Below are positions 1 to 8,750 of a stretch of 64,000 nt of DNA, one piece after another. Under the pieces are notes generated by a model. The model ran no database searches, had not been told where the DNA came from, and saw only the letters and a list, made by a program, of their open reading frames with translations. Within the stretch, counting starts at the first letter, position 1; the number at the start of each line of letters is the position of its first letter. Location of the stretch: NCBI RefSeq assembly GCF_018882215.1, contig NZ_JACVOX010000001.1, positions 791,902 through 855,901 of the forward strand. Direction: 5' to 3'. The position numbers and the translations under genes were made by a program. This DNA comes from Polynucleobacter sp. AP-Kaivos-20-H2. Lineage in GTDB: Bacteria; Pseudomonadota; Gammaproteobacteria; Burkholderiales; Burkholderiaceae.

Positions 1-750
1 GCCCATGTAGAAAATGAGAATGCGCCAAGCCAATGAATCAATGGCCATCGGAATAGTTTTTTGTGGATTCTCAGCCTCGCCTGCAGAAAGACCAATCATT
101 TCTATACCAACATAAGCAAACAAGACCATTTGCAATGACAACAACATTCCGCTAATGCCATTTGGAAAGAAGCCGCCGTGTTGCCATAAATTACTCAGGC
201 CAATGGGCTGCCAATCATTGGTAAAGCCAAACAAGATGACTGAACCTCCAAGCGCAATCATGGCGACAATCGCTACCACTTTGATCAGAGCAAACCAAAA
301 CTCAAATTCTCCAAATACCTTTACTGCAATTAGGTTGATTAAGCCCATCATCACGATAGAAGAAAGTGCCCAAATCCACTGCGGGGTCTCGGGAAACCAA
401 ATGCCCATATAGATGCCAACCGCTGTAACTTCAGCAATTCCAACCACAATCCAATAAGTCCAGTATCCCCAGCCCACCATATACCCCGCCAGTGGACCCA
501 CATAGGTATTGGCGTAGGCCGCGAAAGAACCGGCTACAGGTTCATGCACCGCCATCTCACCAAGTGTCCGCAGAACAATGAAAGCAACAATGCCTGCCAG
601 CAAATAACCTAGAAGAATGGATGGGCCTGCTATTTGAATTGCGCTTGCTGACCCCAGAAATAATCCAACGCCGATCGTTGAGCCTAAGGCCATCAAACGA
701 ATATGCCGTACTTTGAGGTGACGTTTTAAGCCAGAGTGTTCAGTCTGCAA
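1..750 (-). CDS. Amino-acid permease, APC/AAT family (3' end outside window)
   Basis: The first 250 residues of an inner-membrane amino-acid/proton symporter of the AAT (GabP/ProY/CycA-like) group; the rest runs off the left edge. The start is TTG at 750, preceded by a strong AGGAGG six bases upstream; no ATG fits the family N-terminus. The N-terminus carries the family hallmark around residues 24-32 (GSTIGVGLF), the first helix with its unwound glycine-rich segment, followed by GEMAVHEP and at least five further hydrophobic helices. It is clearly a paralogue of the CycA-like protein at 23301-24740 (same AIGG/GSTIG-type start, same WxxGGxFPNG loop), but substrate cannot be told from the sequence. 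It is preceded by a 245-base gene-free region containing a perfect inverted repeat (811-827), so it probably has its own regulated promoter. Confidence 0.85.
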   Translation of the reverse strand, partial: MQTEHSGLKRHLKVRHIRLMALGSTIGVGLFLGSASAIQIAGPSILLGYLLAGIVAFIVLRTLGEMAVHEPVAGSFAAYANTYVGPLAGYMVGWGYWTYWIVVGIAEVTAVGIYMGIWFPETPQWIWALSSIVMMGLINLIAVKVFGEFEFWFALIKVVAIVAMIALGGSVILFGFTNDWQPIGLSNLWQHGGFFPNGISGMLLSLQMVLFAYVGIEMIGLSAGEAENPQKTIPMAIDSLAWRILIFYMG

Positions 751-810
751 GGGAGACCTCCTTTCGATTTGTCATTGGCAACTTACCAACGGAGCAAAGT
801 CTAGGGAGGA

Positions 811-827
811 CTAGTGATCAGCACTAG
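811..827. promoter_or_regulatory. Inverted repeat, candidate operator upstream of permease
   Basis: CTAGTG and CACTAG flank a five-base spacer, 61 bases upstream of the permease TTG start. The repeat is flanked by further CTAGGG-like runs (801-806, 824-829). The position fits an operator or promoter-overlapping site for the minus-strand permease gene. No flanking T-tract makes it a terminator. The rest of the 751-995 gap is AT-rich, with small hairpins at 924-942 and 958-973, and shows no gene. Confidence 0.35.
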
Positions 828-995
828 GGGAGAAAAATTACTAAAGTGACTAATTAAATAAATCTATTTAGGAAAATATTGAAATGTCTTTGAAATCAAC
901 GCAGGGATTGAAATAAATTATTTCTGATTGCAAAAGAATCAGTAATTTCCTACAGGGAATCCCCTTAAGGATTTACAGTAATTTTTGAGAAAAAC

Positions 996-1745
996 TTACT
1001 GTGCAGAGATGAGATTCAGAATTTCTGCGGCAGCTGCAAGCCCACAAGCAGCTGTTACCATCACGGTGGAGCCATAGCCTGAACAGGCCAGACCTCCGCT
1101 GGAAGCTCCCGTTCGTGGTTCGTGCGAGTAGATTGCACGAATGCCAATTTTTTTCTTCAGATTTCTGGAGAACCCATGATCTTGTCTGAGTCCTTGGCGA
1201 ACCTTAGCCAATAAAGCATCTTGTTCGGTACGAGAAAGATCTTCGCAGCGCACTGATGTGGGATCTGACTTACCACCAGCGGCGCCACACATGACTAATG
1301 CACGATTATTTTTCACGGCCCACACTGATAAGGCAATTTTGGTTTGTACTGAATCGGTCGCGTCTAATACCAATGCATTTGCTGGAATAAGTCGATCTAA
1401 GTTTTCCGGCTCTAAGAATTCATCACAAGCAGTCAAATTGATCTCTGGATTAATTTGCAGAATGCGCTCCTTCATCGCCTCAACTTTTGCTTTGCCGAAC
1501 TGCCCTTCTATGGCGTGCAGCTGTCGATTGGTATTGCTTTCGGAGATATGATCAAAATCAATAATGACAAGGTGCCCAATACCCGTGCGAGCTAAGGCCT
1601 CTGCCGCCCAGGACCCAACACCCCCCAGACCAGCCACCACTACCGTTGCATTCAGAAAGCGCTCGCGCAGTTCTGGCCCATAGAGTCGTGAGACCCCACC
1701 AAAACGACGATTTTCTAAGCTACCTTCTGCCTTGTCTTCTGCCAT
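996..1745 (-). CDS. tcdA: tRNA threonylcarbamoyladenosine dehydratase TcdA
   Basis: An E1-like (ThiF/MoeB/HesA superfamily) ATP-dependent enzyme that cyclises t6A37 of ANN-decoding tRNAs to ct6A. It has RFGGVSRLYG at residues 14-23, the nucleotide-binding GLGGVGSWAAEALARTG from residue 39, an acidic strand IIDFD, and SNTNRQLHA, all as in Escherichia coli TcdA (CsdL). Its 249 residues are close to the usual 268. It lacks the paired CxxC zinc motifs of MoeB, which argues against a sulphur-carrier adenylyltransferase. The ATG at 1745 is 22 bases from the divergent pdxH start at 1768, so the two genes share a very short divergent promoter region. The sulphur-transfer partners CsdA/CsdE are not adjacent. 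Confidence 0.92.
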   Translation of the reverse strand: MAEDKAEGSLENRRFGGVSRLYGPELRERFLNATVVVAGLGGVGSWAAEALARTGIGHLVIIDFDHISESNTNRQLHAIEGQFGKAKVEAMKERILQINPEINLTACDEFLEPENLDRLIPANALVLDATDSVQTKIALSVWAVKNNRALVMCGAAGGKSDPTSVRCEDLSRTEQDALLAKVRQGLRQDHGFSRNLKKKIGIRAIYSHEPRTGASSGGLACSGYGSTVMVTAACGLAAAAEILNLISAQ

Positions 1746-1767
1746 AGCTTCTCTTTATACTGAATAA

Positions 1768-2403
1768 ATGGACTCCATTGCACAACTTCGTAAAAACTAT
1801 ACCTTTGGTCAGCTCTCAGAGACCGAGGTTCCCCAAGACCCACTCCAGCTTTTCAAGCTTTGGTTTGATCAAGCGGTGAAAGCAGAATGTCCTGAACCCA
1901 ACTCCATGACCTTGGCAACAGCTAACCAAGCTGGCAATCCATCAGCCCGTATTGTCTTACTAAAAGGCGCAGACCAGAATGGCTTCACTTTTTTTACTAA
2001 CTACGAGAGTCAAAAAGGCAAAGACTTAGCTATCCGTCCTCAAGCAGCCCTCCTCTTCCATTGGCATGAATTAGAGCGCCAGGTACGCATTCAGGGTGTT
2101 GTTGAACGAGTTAGCGCAGCTGAAAGCGATGAGTACTTCCATTCTCGCCCAGCCGCCTCCAGAATTGGTGCCTGGGCCTCGCCTCAGAGCACTGCCATCC
2201 CAAACCGTGAATTCTTAGAAGAAGCGGAAAAACGTTTTAAGACAGAGTTTGGTGATACACCTCCACGCCCAGAGCATTGGGGTGGTTACCGCTTGCGCCC
2301 CACTGAAATTGAATTCTGGCAAGGTCGCCCTTCTAGATTGCATGACCGCATGCACTACAAACTAGAAGGTGCCAACTGGCGAGTGAATCGCCTAGCACCC
2401 TAG
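1768..2403 (+). CDS. pdxH: Pyridoxine/pyridoxamine 5'-phosphate oxidase
   Basis: The FMN enzyme that makes pyridoxal 5'-phosphate from PNP or PMP in the cytoplasm, the last step of vitamin B6 synthesis and salvage. Typical family features: SARIVLLKG (about residue 57, FMN phosphate contact), [27 protein letters not shown], then [11 protein letters not shown], and the C-terminal signature [15 protein letters not shown] with the substrate-binding RLHDR and the final RLAP. Its 211 residues are normal for the family. It is transcribed divergently from tcdA and converges with msrA (13 bases between stops). PLP made here is the cofactor of the decarboxylase encoded at 14300-16567. Confidence 0.97.
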   Translation: MDSIAQLRKNYTFGQLSETEVPQDPLQLFKLWFDQAVKAECPEPNSMTLATANQAGNPSARIVLLKGADQNGFTFFTNYESQKGKDLAIRPQAALLFHWHELERQVRIQGVVERVSAAESDEYFHSRPAASRIGAWASPQSTAIPNREFLEEAEKRFKTEFGDTPPRPEHWGGYRLRPTEIEFWQGRPSRLHDRMHYKLEGANWRVNRLAP

Positions 2404-2416
2404 AGACTGTTAATCC

Positions 2417-2989
2417 TTAGGAATATTGTGGCGCTATGAGCGATTTAAATTTCGCTCTAAATTTAGCCAGCTTAGGTGCGACTACCGCCATGCAATATCC
2501 TTGATTAGGATGCTGCTGAAAGTAATTCTGGTGATAGTCTTCTGCGGGATAAATGGTTGGCGCAGCATCGATCTTCGTCACCACTGGGTTGGCATAGATT
2601 TTTGATTCCTCAAGTTCTTGCACAACCTCGTGAGCAATCTTGGACTGCTCTTCACTATGCGTAAAAATCACCGAGCGATATTGCGTGCCATGATCATTGC
2701 CTTGATAGTTCAAGGTAGTCGGATCATGAATCACGAAAAGGATTTCTAATAAATCCCTAAATGAAACAATTTGCGAATCAAACAAGATGTCGACAATTTC
2801 AGCATGGCCAGATACACCCGTGCAAACAGCCTCATACGTCGGATTAGGTCTAGCGCCACCGGCGTAGCCAGAAACCACTGATCGCACTCCAGAAATTTGC
2901 TGGTAAACCGCCTCCAAACACCAAAAACAGCCCCCACCCAAGGTGGCACGCTCTAAAAGTGGTTCTTTTTTATCTAAATTTGTTTCCAT
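2417..2989 (-). CDS. msrA: Peptide methionine (S)-S-oxide reductase MsrA
   Basis: Repairs methionine-S-sulfoxide in proteins. The catalytic GGGCFWCLEAVYQ (about residues 18-30) holds the nucleophilic Cys. It is followed by GVRSVVSGYAGG, the NPTYEAVCTGVSGHAE block, and the FWxxHDPTT-like region (FVIHDPTTLNYQGND). The length, 190 residues, suits a free cytoplasmic MsrA. No MsrB domain is fused. The start is ATG at 2989, divergent from the aldehyde dehydrogenase at 3039 with 49 bases between them. Confidence 0.97.
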   Translation of the reverse strand: METNLDKKEPLLERATLGGGCFWCLEAVYQQISGVRSVVSGYAGGARPNPTYEAVCTGVSGHAEIVDILFDSQIVSFRDLLEILFVIHDPTTLNYQGNDHGTQYRSVIFTHSEEQSKIAHEVVQELEESKIYANPVVTKIDAAPTIYPAEDYHQNYFQQHPNQGYCMAVVAPKLAKFRAKFKSLIAPQYS

Positions 2990-3038
2990 GGCTTTATCCT
3001 AATGCCTTATTCCAATACCTGCCAACTATTAATAGACT

Positions 3039-4436
3039 ATGAATCGCCTCACTATCCAGCTCGATGAAATGAAAGCAGCCTACGCTGCAGAACCAAACGC
3101 CACTCTCGAAGTGAGACTGGATCGAATTGCTCGCATTGAAAAAATGATTGAAGCAAATGAAGAGAAGATCTGCAAAGCCCTTGAGGCTGACTTCGGGGTG
3201 CGCCACCCAGTAGAAACGAGACTAGCTGAATGCCAGATGATTTATCAGGCCTGCAAGTACACCCGCAAGCATCTCAAAGAATGGATGAAGCCTGAGCAAA
3301 GAGAAGTTCCAACACACATGGGCGCCTCGCAGGCTTGGGTTCAAAGTCAGTCACTAGGCGTAGTTGGCATTCTGAGTCCATGGAACTATCCGGTTCAATT
3401 AGCACTCATTCCAGCAATCGCAGCTCTTGCTGCTGGTAATCGCGTTTGGCTAAAGCCTTCTGAACGAAGCTCACGCACCTCTGGATTTATTGCCAGCTTA
3501 ATTCAAGAGTATTTCCACCCTAGCGAGTTCTGTGTCACTACTGGCGGCCCAGAAGTAGCCGAGCAGTTTTCAGCACTACCTTTTAACCATCTTTTCTTCA
3601 CTGGCTCAGGAGCCATTGGTAAAAAAGTGATGCGTGCTGCCGCAGAAAATCTGACACCAGTCACTCTGGAGCTTGGCGGTACAACACCCGTCATTATTGA
3701 TAAGAGCGCCAATCTCAAAGATGCTGCTGCATCCATTGCTTACGGCAAATTACTGAACGGTGGTCAAACCTGTATTGCCCCTGACTATGTTTTGCTAGAA
3801 CAAGGCATTCAAGAAGAATTTATTCAAGAATTACAAACTGCAGCTCAAACACAATTTAGCAACCCAGAAGAGCTGACAGGCCCGATTGATGAGCGACAGC
3901 TAGAATACTGGCAACATCTAGTCAGCGATGCTCAAGACCGTGGTGCAAAAGTGATTCCTTTGCTCAATAACCCTGGTGCTGGCGCAAGACCATTCGAGCC
4001 CATTGCATTGATCAATGTTCCGCCGGAAGCCCGCATTCTTCATGAAGAAATCTTTGGACCCATTCTGCCGATCGTGACTGTTGCAGATACCTCGGCAGCA
4101 ATTGCTTATGTCAACAACAAACCCAATCCCTTGGCTCTATATTGGTTTGGCAAAGACAAAAAGAATATGAAGCGGGTTTTAAATGAAACGTGTTCTGGTG
4201 GCGTCACCATAAATGACACGCTTCTACATATCACCATTGAAGATCTTCCTTTTGGTGGAGTGGGTGCAAGTGGCATGGGAAGCTATCACGGCAAAGCAGG
4301 CTTTAATACCTTCAGTCATCAAAAGTCGATTCTGGAAGTGCGCGGCTTCTTTGGCTTAAATCTTTTCAAGGGAACCAAAACAGCGCGCCCTCCATATGGA
4401 AAAATGACTGAGTGGCTTTTGCGTTATCTCAAATAA
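3039..4436 (+). CDS. Aldehyde dehydrogenase, coniferyl-aldehyde-dehydrogenase-like
   Basis: NAD(P)-dependent oxidation of an aldehyde to its acid. The compact 465 residues and the local motifs fit the ALDH3/CalB subgroup: SPWNYPVQL (about residue 114), LKPSERS, FTGSGAIGKKV, the glutamate motif LELGGTTP, and the catalytic cysteine in NGGQTCIAPDYVL. The C-terminal PFGGVGASGMGSYHGKAGF is also typical of that group. CalB-type enzymes act on coniferyl aldehyde and some on long-chain aldehydes; the natural substrate here cannot be read from sequence. It stands alone, followed by a 305-base gap that contains an imperfect hairpin just after the stop (4439-4465). Confidence 0.88.
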   Translation: MNRLTIQLDEMKAAYAAEPNATLEVRLDRIARIEKMIEANEEKICKALEADFGVRHPVETRLAECQMIYQACKYTRKHLKEWMKPEQREVPTHMGASQAWVQSQSLGVVGILSPWNYPVQLALIPAIAALAAGNRVWLKPSERSSRTSGFIASLIQEYFHPSEFCVTTGGPEVAEQFSALPFNHLFFTGSGAIGKKVMRAAAENLTPVTLELGGTTPVIIDKSANLKDAAASIAYGKLLNGGQTCIAPDYVLLEQGIQEEFIQELQTAAQTQFSNPEELTGPIDERQLEYWQHLVSDAQDRGAKVIPLLNNPGAGARPFEPIALINVPPEARILHEEIFGPILPIVTVADTSAAIAYVNNKPNPLALYWFGKDKKNMKRVLNETCSGGVTINDTLLHITIEDLPFGGVGASGMGSYHGKAGFNTFSHQKSILEVRGFFGLNLFKGTKTARPPYGKMTEWLLRYLK

Positions 4437-4654
4437 AGAGTCAAACATGCAATGCTTGTATGACTAAGCTGAGAAGATGAAGATTTAAGCGTCTATTTCT
4501 GAATTAAGTCGGGAAAACCCTTGTAATAGAGTGCTGAAAATGCCATAATAGGAGGCTTTTTAAAGCAATTTTATTCATCGCCCCCCAGCTCTATTTCAGC
4601 GTACCGTTTAGAAGTCATAAACACAGAAGTCACAAAACGCGCTGCCGCTTGTCT

Positions 4655-4735
4655 GATGGTCGATGCCTTTGACCATCGCACCCTATAAAAAACAATGGGT
4701 GCAACATACGGAGACATCCCTTAAAGGGGATATGT
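4655..4735 (+). promoter_or_regulatory. Structured 5' leader of the DEAD-box helicase gene
   Basis: The 305-base gap 4437-4741 holds no gene, but three hairpins stand in series just before the helicase ATG at 4742. The first is GATGGTC/GACCATC at 4655-4661 and 4671-4677. The second is GCACCC/GGGTGC at 4678-4683 and 4697-4702. The third is ACAT+CCC paired with GGG+ATGT at 4714-4720 and 4727-4735, with a two-base bulge. The last helix contains the only Shine-Dalgarno-like stretch (AAAGGGG, 4723-4729), which leaves it 12 bases from the ATG. Bacterial cold-shock helicase mRNAs often have long structured leaders; that this leader senses temperature or the helicase itself is my inference. Confidence 0.45.
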
Positions 4736-4741
4736 AATAGC

Positions 4742-6280
4742 ATGACTTTTTCTAAAGAAACTAATCACGAGTCGAAAGACTCAAAGAGCACTGGAACTGA
4801 GTTCCAGAATTTTGCCCTAGCGGCATCACTCCTTAAAAACGTTGCTGAACTGGGTTATACCCAAGCCACTTCCGTGCAAGCTCAGGTTATTCCTGCGGCT
4901 TTAGCTGGTGGCGACTTATTGGTCAGCAGCCAAACCGGTAGCGGTAAAACCGCAGCCTTTTTATTACCTTTGATTAATCAACTCATCGAAGACAACCCGA
5001 ACAACTCACCTGTACCAGGTCGCGCACAACCTAAAGTGTTAGTGCTCTGCCCTACTCGTGAATTGGCTCAGCAGGTTTCTGCTGATGCAGTGAACTTAGT
5101 TCGCGGCATGAAAGGTATTCGTATCGCAACTGTGATGGGCGGCATGCCTTACGGCAAGCAGATCCAGGCATTGAAAGGTGCGTTGTTAGTTGTTGCAACT
5201 CCAGGTCGTTTACTCGACTTGTGCGATAGCAAAGCAATTCGCTTAGATGATGTTAAACAACTCGTTATCGATGAAGCAGACCGCATGCTCGACATGGGAT
5301 TTGCTGACGATCTCGAGGCAATTGATAAGCGTTGCGCAGGCCGTAACCAAACTTTGATGTTCTCTGCAACTTTCGCGCCAAAGATTATGTCTTTAGCAAA
5401 CGAATTGACTACAGATGCCAAGCGTATTGAACTTGCTCACGCAGGTGAGAAGCACGCCAACATCGAACAGAAGTTACATTGGGCTGACAGCATGTCACAC
5501 AAGCACAAGCTTCTTGAGCATATTTTGGCGGACGCCTCTTTAGATCAAGCAGTTGTGTTTGCAAGCACTCAAGTTGAGAGCGAAAAAATTGCTGACACAT
5601 TGCGTGCCAATGGCTATGAAGCAACTGCCCTACATGGTGCAATGCCTCAAGCTGTGCGTATGCGCCGTCTCGAGTCCTTACGTAAAGGTCACACCAAGAT
5701 TTTGGTTGCAACTGACGTAGCGGCTCGTGGTATCGATGTGCCACGTATTAGTCACGTGATTAACTTTGGCTTGCCAATGAAACCAGAAGACTATACGCAC
5801 CGCATCGGTCGTACAGGTCGTGCAGGTCGTAATGGTGTTGCTATCACTTTGGTTGAACATCGTGATCGCGCGAAGATCCGCAATATCGAACGCTTCACAC
5901 AGCAAGATATTGTTGCTTCAGTCATTGCTGGTCTTGAGCCGCAAGCCAAGCCAAGCTTTGGTGGTGGCGGTGGCGGCAATCGCTCTGGTGGCGGTCGCTC
6001 TGGCGGTGGCTTCGGCGGTGGCAATCGCTCTGGCGGTGGCGGCGGTGGTCGTTATGGCTCGGGCGCTCGCTCAGAGTCTCGCTCTGGCGGCGGCTTCGGT
6101 GGTGGTAATGCTGGTGGTGGTCGTTCAGGCGATTCACGTCCAGCGCGCTCTGCTGACTTACGTCCTGCGCGTTCTGCTGACTCACGTCCGGCACGCTCTG
6201 GTGACTCACGTCCAGCAGGCGGACCACGTTTTGCTAAACCAAAGGCCGGCGGTCAACGTCGCAGCTTTAGCGGTAGCTAA
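4742..6280 (+). CDS. DEAD-box ATP-dependent RNA helicase, RhlE-like with Gly/Arg-rich tail
   Basis: Unwinds RNA duplexes during ribosome assembly or mRNA decay, typically needed in the cold. All helicase motifs are visible in order: SSQTGSGKT (residues 62-70), PTRELAQQ (104-111), ATPGRLLDL (152-160), DEAD (177-180), SAT (208-210), TDVAARGIDV (324-333) and HRIGRTGR (353-360). From about residue 397 the protein becomes a low-complexity tail of RSGGG/GGGF repeats, followed by four copies of an SRPARSAD-type octapeptide, probably a disordered RNA-binding region. The length is 512 residues. It has an unusual leader upstream. ubiC begins two bases after the stop and may be cotranscribed. Confidence 0.93.
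   Translation: MTFSKETNHESKDSKSTGTEFQNFALAASLLKNVAELGYTQATSVQAQVIPAALAGGDLLVSSQTGSGKTAAFLLPLINQLIEDNPNNSPVPGRAQPKVLVLCPTRELAQQVSADAVNLVRGMKGIRIATVMGGMPYGKQIQALKGALLVVATPGRLLDLCDSKAIRLDDVKQLVIDEADRMLDMGFADDLEAIDKRCAGRNQTLMFSATFAPKIMSLANELTTDAKRIELAHAGEKHANIEQKLHWADSMSHKHKLLEHILADASLDQAVVFASTQVESEKIADTLRANGYEATALHGAMPQAVRMRRLESLRKGHTKILVATDVAARGIDVPRISHVINFGLPMKPEDYTHRIGRTGRAGRNGVAITLVEHRDRAKIRNIERFTQQDIVASVIAGLEPQAKPSFGGGGGGNRSGGGRSGGGFGGGNRSGGGGGGRYGSGARSESRSGGGFGGGNAGGGRSGDSRPARSADLRPARSADSRPARSGDSRPAGGPRFAKPKAGGQRRSFSGS
6131..6220 (+). repeat. In-frame 24-bp tandem repeat in helicase tail
   Basis: Nearly four tandem copies of a 24-base unit (GAC TCA CGT CCA GCG CGC followed by TCT GCT, with silent variation), encoding DSRPARSA-type octapeptides. 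It lies downstream of a GGC/GGT-rich stretch (5950-6125) encoding glycine runs. Repeat number in such tails can vary between strains through slippage. Confidence 0.7.
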
Positions 6281-6282
6281 AA

Positions 6283-6855
6283 ATGATTCACCGTAATCGT
6301 CTCCGTTCTGCATGGAATCGAGTCGGTTCCGGTGAAATCCATCGGGCGCCACGCGAGTGGCAACCTTGGCTAAGCGATACCGGGTCTCTCACCCAAAAAA
6401 TTGAGAATGCAATTGGGCAAAAGCTAGAAGTTCAGGTTTTGCGCGACTGTCCTCAATCACTTAATAGCGACGAAAGTCGCTATTTTCATTTCAAGCTCAG
6501 ACGCTGCAGAGTACGTGAAGTATTGCTCTGCTCAAATGGCATTCCTTTAGTGATGGCACACAGCGTCATTCCAACACTCAGTTCTAGTGGCAGCAATCAT
6601 CAAGTCTTGCGCTTAGGTACTAAGCCTTTGGGCGCAGTCTTGTTTAGTAAAACTCGAAAACGCTCCAAGGCAAAGCCGCCGCGCGATATTGCACGTCTAG
6701 ATAAAAGCAGTGAATTGTGGAAAAAATACTCTAAGCACTTTGCTGACTTGAGTTCACCCTTATGGGCAAGACGCACCCTCTATCGCTTAAAGGGTCATCC
6801 CATCTTGGTTAATGAGATTTTCTTGCCTGCCTTACTACAGACCGCAAAGCGTTAG
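6283..6855 (+). CDS. ubiC: Chorismate--pyruvate lyase
   Basis: Removes pyruvate from chorismate to give 4-hydroxybenzoate, the first committed step of ubiquinone synthesis. The protein is 190 residues, slightly longer than the E. coli enzyme (165). Family signals are RREVLLC-type strand (RVREVLLCSNGIPLVMAHSVIP, in which the Arg contacts product), LGTKPLGAVLF near the middle, and the closing LWARRTLYRLKGHPILVNE..LP, equivalent to the RRSxFxxxGxPLLVxExFLP end of UbiC. It begins two bases after the helicase stop on the same strand and converges with hemD. ubiA is not adjacent. Confidence 0.88.
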   Translation: MIHRNRLRSAWNRVGSGEIHRAPREWQPWLSDTGSLTQKIENAIGQKLEVQVLRDCPQSLNSDESRYFHFKLRRCRVREVLLCSNGIPLVMAHSVIPTLSSSGSNHQVLRLGTKPLGAVLFSKTRKRSKAKPPRDIARLDKSSELWKKYSKHFADLSSPLWARRTLYRLKGHPILVNEIFLPALLQTAKR

Positions 6856-6871
6856 TCATTCGCTTTTACTT

Positions 6872-7696
6872 TTAGATTGTCAGCCAAGCTAAGGTTGACT
6901 TGATCAAAGCTTCATCACCTGGCTCACTCGTAAAGACTTCACCAAACCCAATTATTTCGGCCGCATCCGCAATATTGTGGTGTGGGCATAGTGCACTGGC
7001 GACATTAAGGTTTTGCGTAGACTGGTCTTTCATGACTTCGCCGAGGTAACGTACCGCCTCAGAGGAAGTGAGCAACCAAAGTGATTTACTCAAATCCATT
7101 TCTCGTACAAGTTGCCAAGCAGGATTATCAATATCCAAAGGCACGCGTGTGTAGGTTGAAATAGCTTCCACAGTTGCCCCTGCCTTTTTCAAAGTATCAG
7201 CCAGCCAATCACGGCCACCCTCACCTTTAAAGATCACTACTTTTTTGCCCTGCCAATTCCATTTCAAGGATTGAAGCTCTTTCCACAAACCTTCAGAGTC
7301 CCAGTGTTCGTTATTTCCCGGAATGATGATGGGAGTGGGATTGTCTTCCGATCCAACACCATGATTTTTTAGGGCAAGATGACTGCTGCCACCCATCACA
7401 CCAATTGGAATAATCTTCTTAGAAAAATCTTGCCAATCTCGCTCCAATAAACGCATCACACTCTCGATGGCATTAGGACTTACAAAGATGGCAAGATCTG
7501 CGTCACTCAGGGTGGTAGCGATGTGGTCAGCTAAATGCCCATCCGACTTTGGAACAATCGTTAGCAAAGGTAAAGAGAGTATTTCTGGAAGACTGCGCTT
7601 TCCGACGCCGCTCGCCTCGATTGCTTTGGTGAGCACTTCAATCAATTGACGAGCCTGACCACTAGGTCTCGTGACAATAATGGTTTTAGTGCTCAT
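6872..7696 (-). CDS. hemD: Uroporphyrinogen-III synthase
   Basis: Cyclises hydroxymethylbilane with inversion of ring D to uroporphyrinogen III, the branch point to haem, sirohaem and cobalamin. The sequence is weakly conserved, as is normal for HemD, but shows the start IIVTRPSGQARQLIEVL, a FVSPNAIESVM block (about 90-100), the hinge KVVIFKGEGGRDWLADTLKKAG, STYTRVP, and WLLTSSEAVRYL, all characteristic of the two-lobed fold. It has 274 residues. It lies 33 bases downstream of hemC on the same strand, so the two successive pathway enzymes probably form an operon. It is not fused to HemX or to a methyltransferase. Confidence 0.92.
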   Translation of the reverse strand: MSTKTIIVTRPSGQARQLIEVLTKAIEASGVGKRSLPEILSLPLLTIVPKSDGHLADHIATTLSDADLAIFVSPNAIESVMRLLERDWQDFSKKIIPIGVMGGSSHLALKNHGVGSEDNPTPIIIPGNNEHWDSEGLWKELQSLKWNWQGKKVVIFKGEGGRDWLADTLKKAGATVEAISTYTRVPLDIDNPAWQLVREMDLSKSLWLLTSSEAVRYLGEVMKDQSTQNLNVASALCPHHNIADAAEIIGFGEVFTSEPGDEALIKSTLAWLTI

Positions 7697-7729
7697 GCTG
7701 AATGGCTACTTTTTCTCTATTTCTATATG

Positions 7730-8707
7730 TTACTTGGAAAGTTTAGGAATCAAATCAGCCGCGCCCTGTGACAGCAAATCCTTAGCTACCGCAAGTCCTA
7801 GCGCCTCCGCGTCTTCAACTGATGTCACCTGAGCACTGCCATTAGCTAAGCAAATAGCCTTGCCATCAACACTTGCTACAAAGGAACGAATCTGCAGGTG
7901 GTTCTGATCCCATATGGCATGCGCGGCTAGCGGTACTTCACAAGAACCCCCTAGCTGACGAGAGACCATACGTTCAGCAGATACCGCTAGTAGTGTTGGT
8001 AAATCATTGAGTGGAGCAAGCCACTGTTTGATATGGGGGTGCACACTTAAGGTCTCAATCCCCAGTGCCCCTTGACCTGCAGCCGGTGTGTAAGGATCGT
8101 ATGGCAAAAATGCACGAATGCGGGACTCCAAACCTAAACGCTTCAGACCAGCAGCGGCCAAAATAATAGCCTGATACTCACCACGGTCTAATTTGCCCAT
8201 GCGGGTGTCTAAGTTGCCGCGCAGGGGTTCAATTTGGAGATGGGGAAACTTGGCCCGTAGGACCGACTCACGGCGCAAGCTTGAAGTACCCACAATTGCC
8301 CCGTGAGGAAGATCTTCTAGGCTGGCGTAATCATTAGAAACAAAGGCATCTCTGGCATCTTCCCTGGCCATAACGCAAGAAAGGTCAAAGCCCTCGGGCA
8401 TCACCATGGGGACATCTTTTAAGGAATGAACCGCTAGATCAGCGCGGCCATCCTCTAATGCGGTTTCGAGCTCTTTGACAAAAAGGCCTTTGCCACCCAC
8501 TTTAGAGAGGGCTTTATCCAAAATCTGGTCCCCCCGGGTGGTCATCCCCAGGATCTGAACATCACAGTCTGGATAGAGCTTTTTAAGGCAATCCCTAAGG
8601 TACTCTGCCTGCCACATGGCTAGGCGACTTTCGCGGGAGGCGATTACTAGGCGCTTGGGGGCTGCTAGGGAAGCCGATTCAGGAGTGGAATTTAAGGTTT
8701 GGGACAT
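7730..8707 (-). CDS. hemC: Hydroxymethylbilane synthase (porphobilinogen deaminase)
   Basis: Polymerises four porphobilinogens on a dipyrromethane cofactor. Motifs visible: [25 protein letters not shown] (active-site Asp), [33 protein letters not shown], and the cofactor-bearing Cys in [15 protein letters not shown]. The open frame extends upstream to 8782, but homology begins at the MSQTL ATG at 8707; the upstream stretch also overlaps the divergent argH start, so 8707 (325 residues) is chosen. Only 43 bases separate it from the argH ATG at 8751, giving a very compact divergent promoter. hemD follows on the same strand. Confidence 0.95.
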   Translation of the reverse strand: MSQTLNSTPESASLAAPKRLVIASRESRLAMWQAEYLRDCLKKLYPDCDVQILGMTTRGDQILDKALSKVGGKGLFVKELETALEDGRADLAVHSLKDVPMVMPEGFDLSCVMAREDARDAFVSNDYASLEDLPHGAIVGTSSLRRESVLRAKFPHLQIEPLRGNLDTRMGKLDRGEYQAIILAAAGLKRLGLESRIRAFLPYDPYTPAAGQGALGIETLSVHPHIKQWLAPLNDLPTLLAVSAERMVSRQLGGSCEVPLAAHAIWDQNHLQIRSFVASVDGKAICLANGSAQVTSVEDAEALGLAVAKDLLSQGAADLIPKLSK

Positions 8708-8750
8708 AACATTTAAAATAATCAAAGACCTACAACAATATACTGTGTTT

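Noticed and set aside
6131-6220. Tandem repeats as a CRISPR-like array
   Set aside because: The repeats are contiguous, 24 bases, in frame and code for an octapeptide; there are no spacers or cas genes.
5820-6296. A 158-residue frame overlapping the end of the helicase gene
   Set aside because: It is a shifted reading of the glycine-rich repeats, giving valine/alanine-rich low complexity, with no ribosome site.
8616-8750. N-terminal extension of argH
   Set aside because: It runs antisense through hemC and has no family similarity; MSSSNN at 8751 is the natural start.
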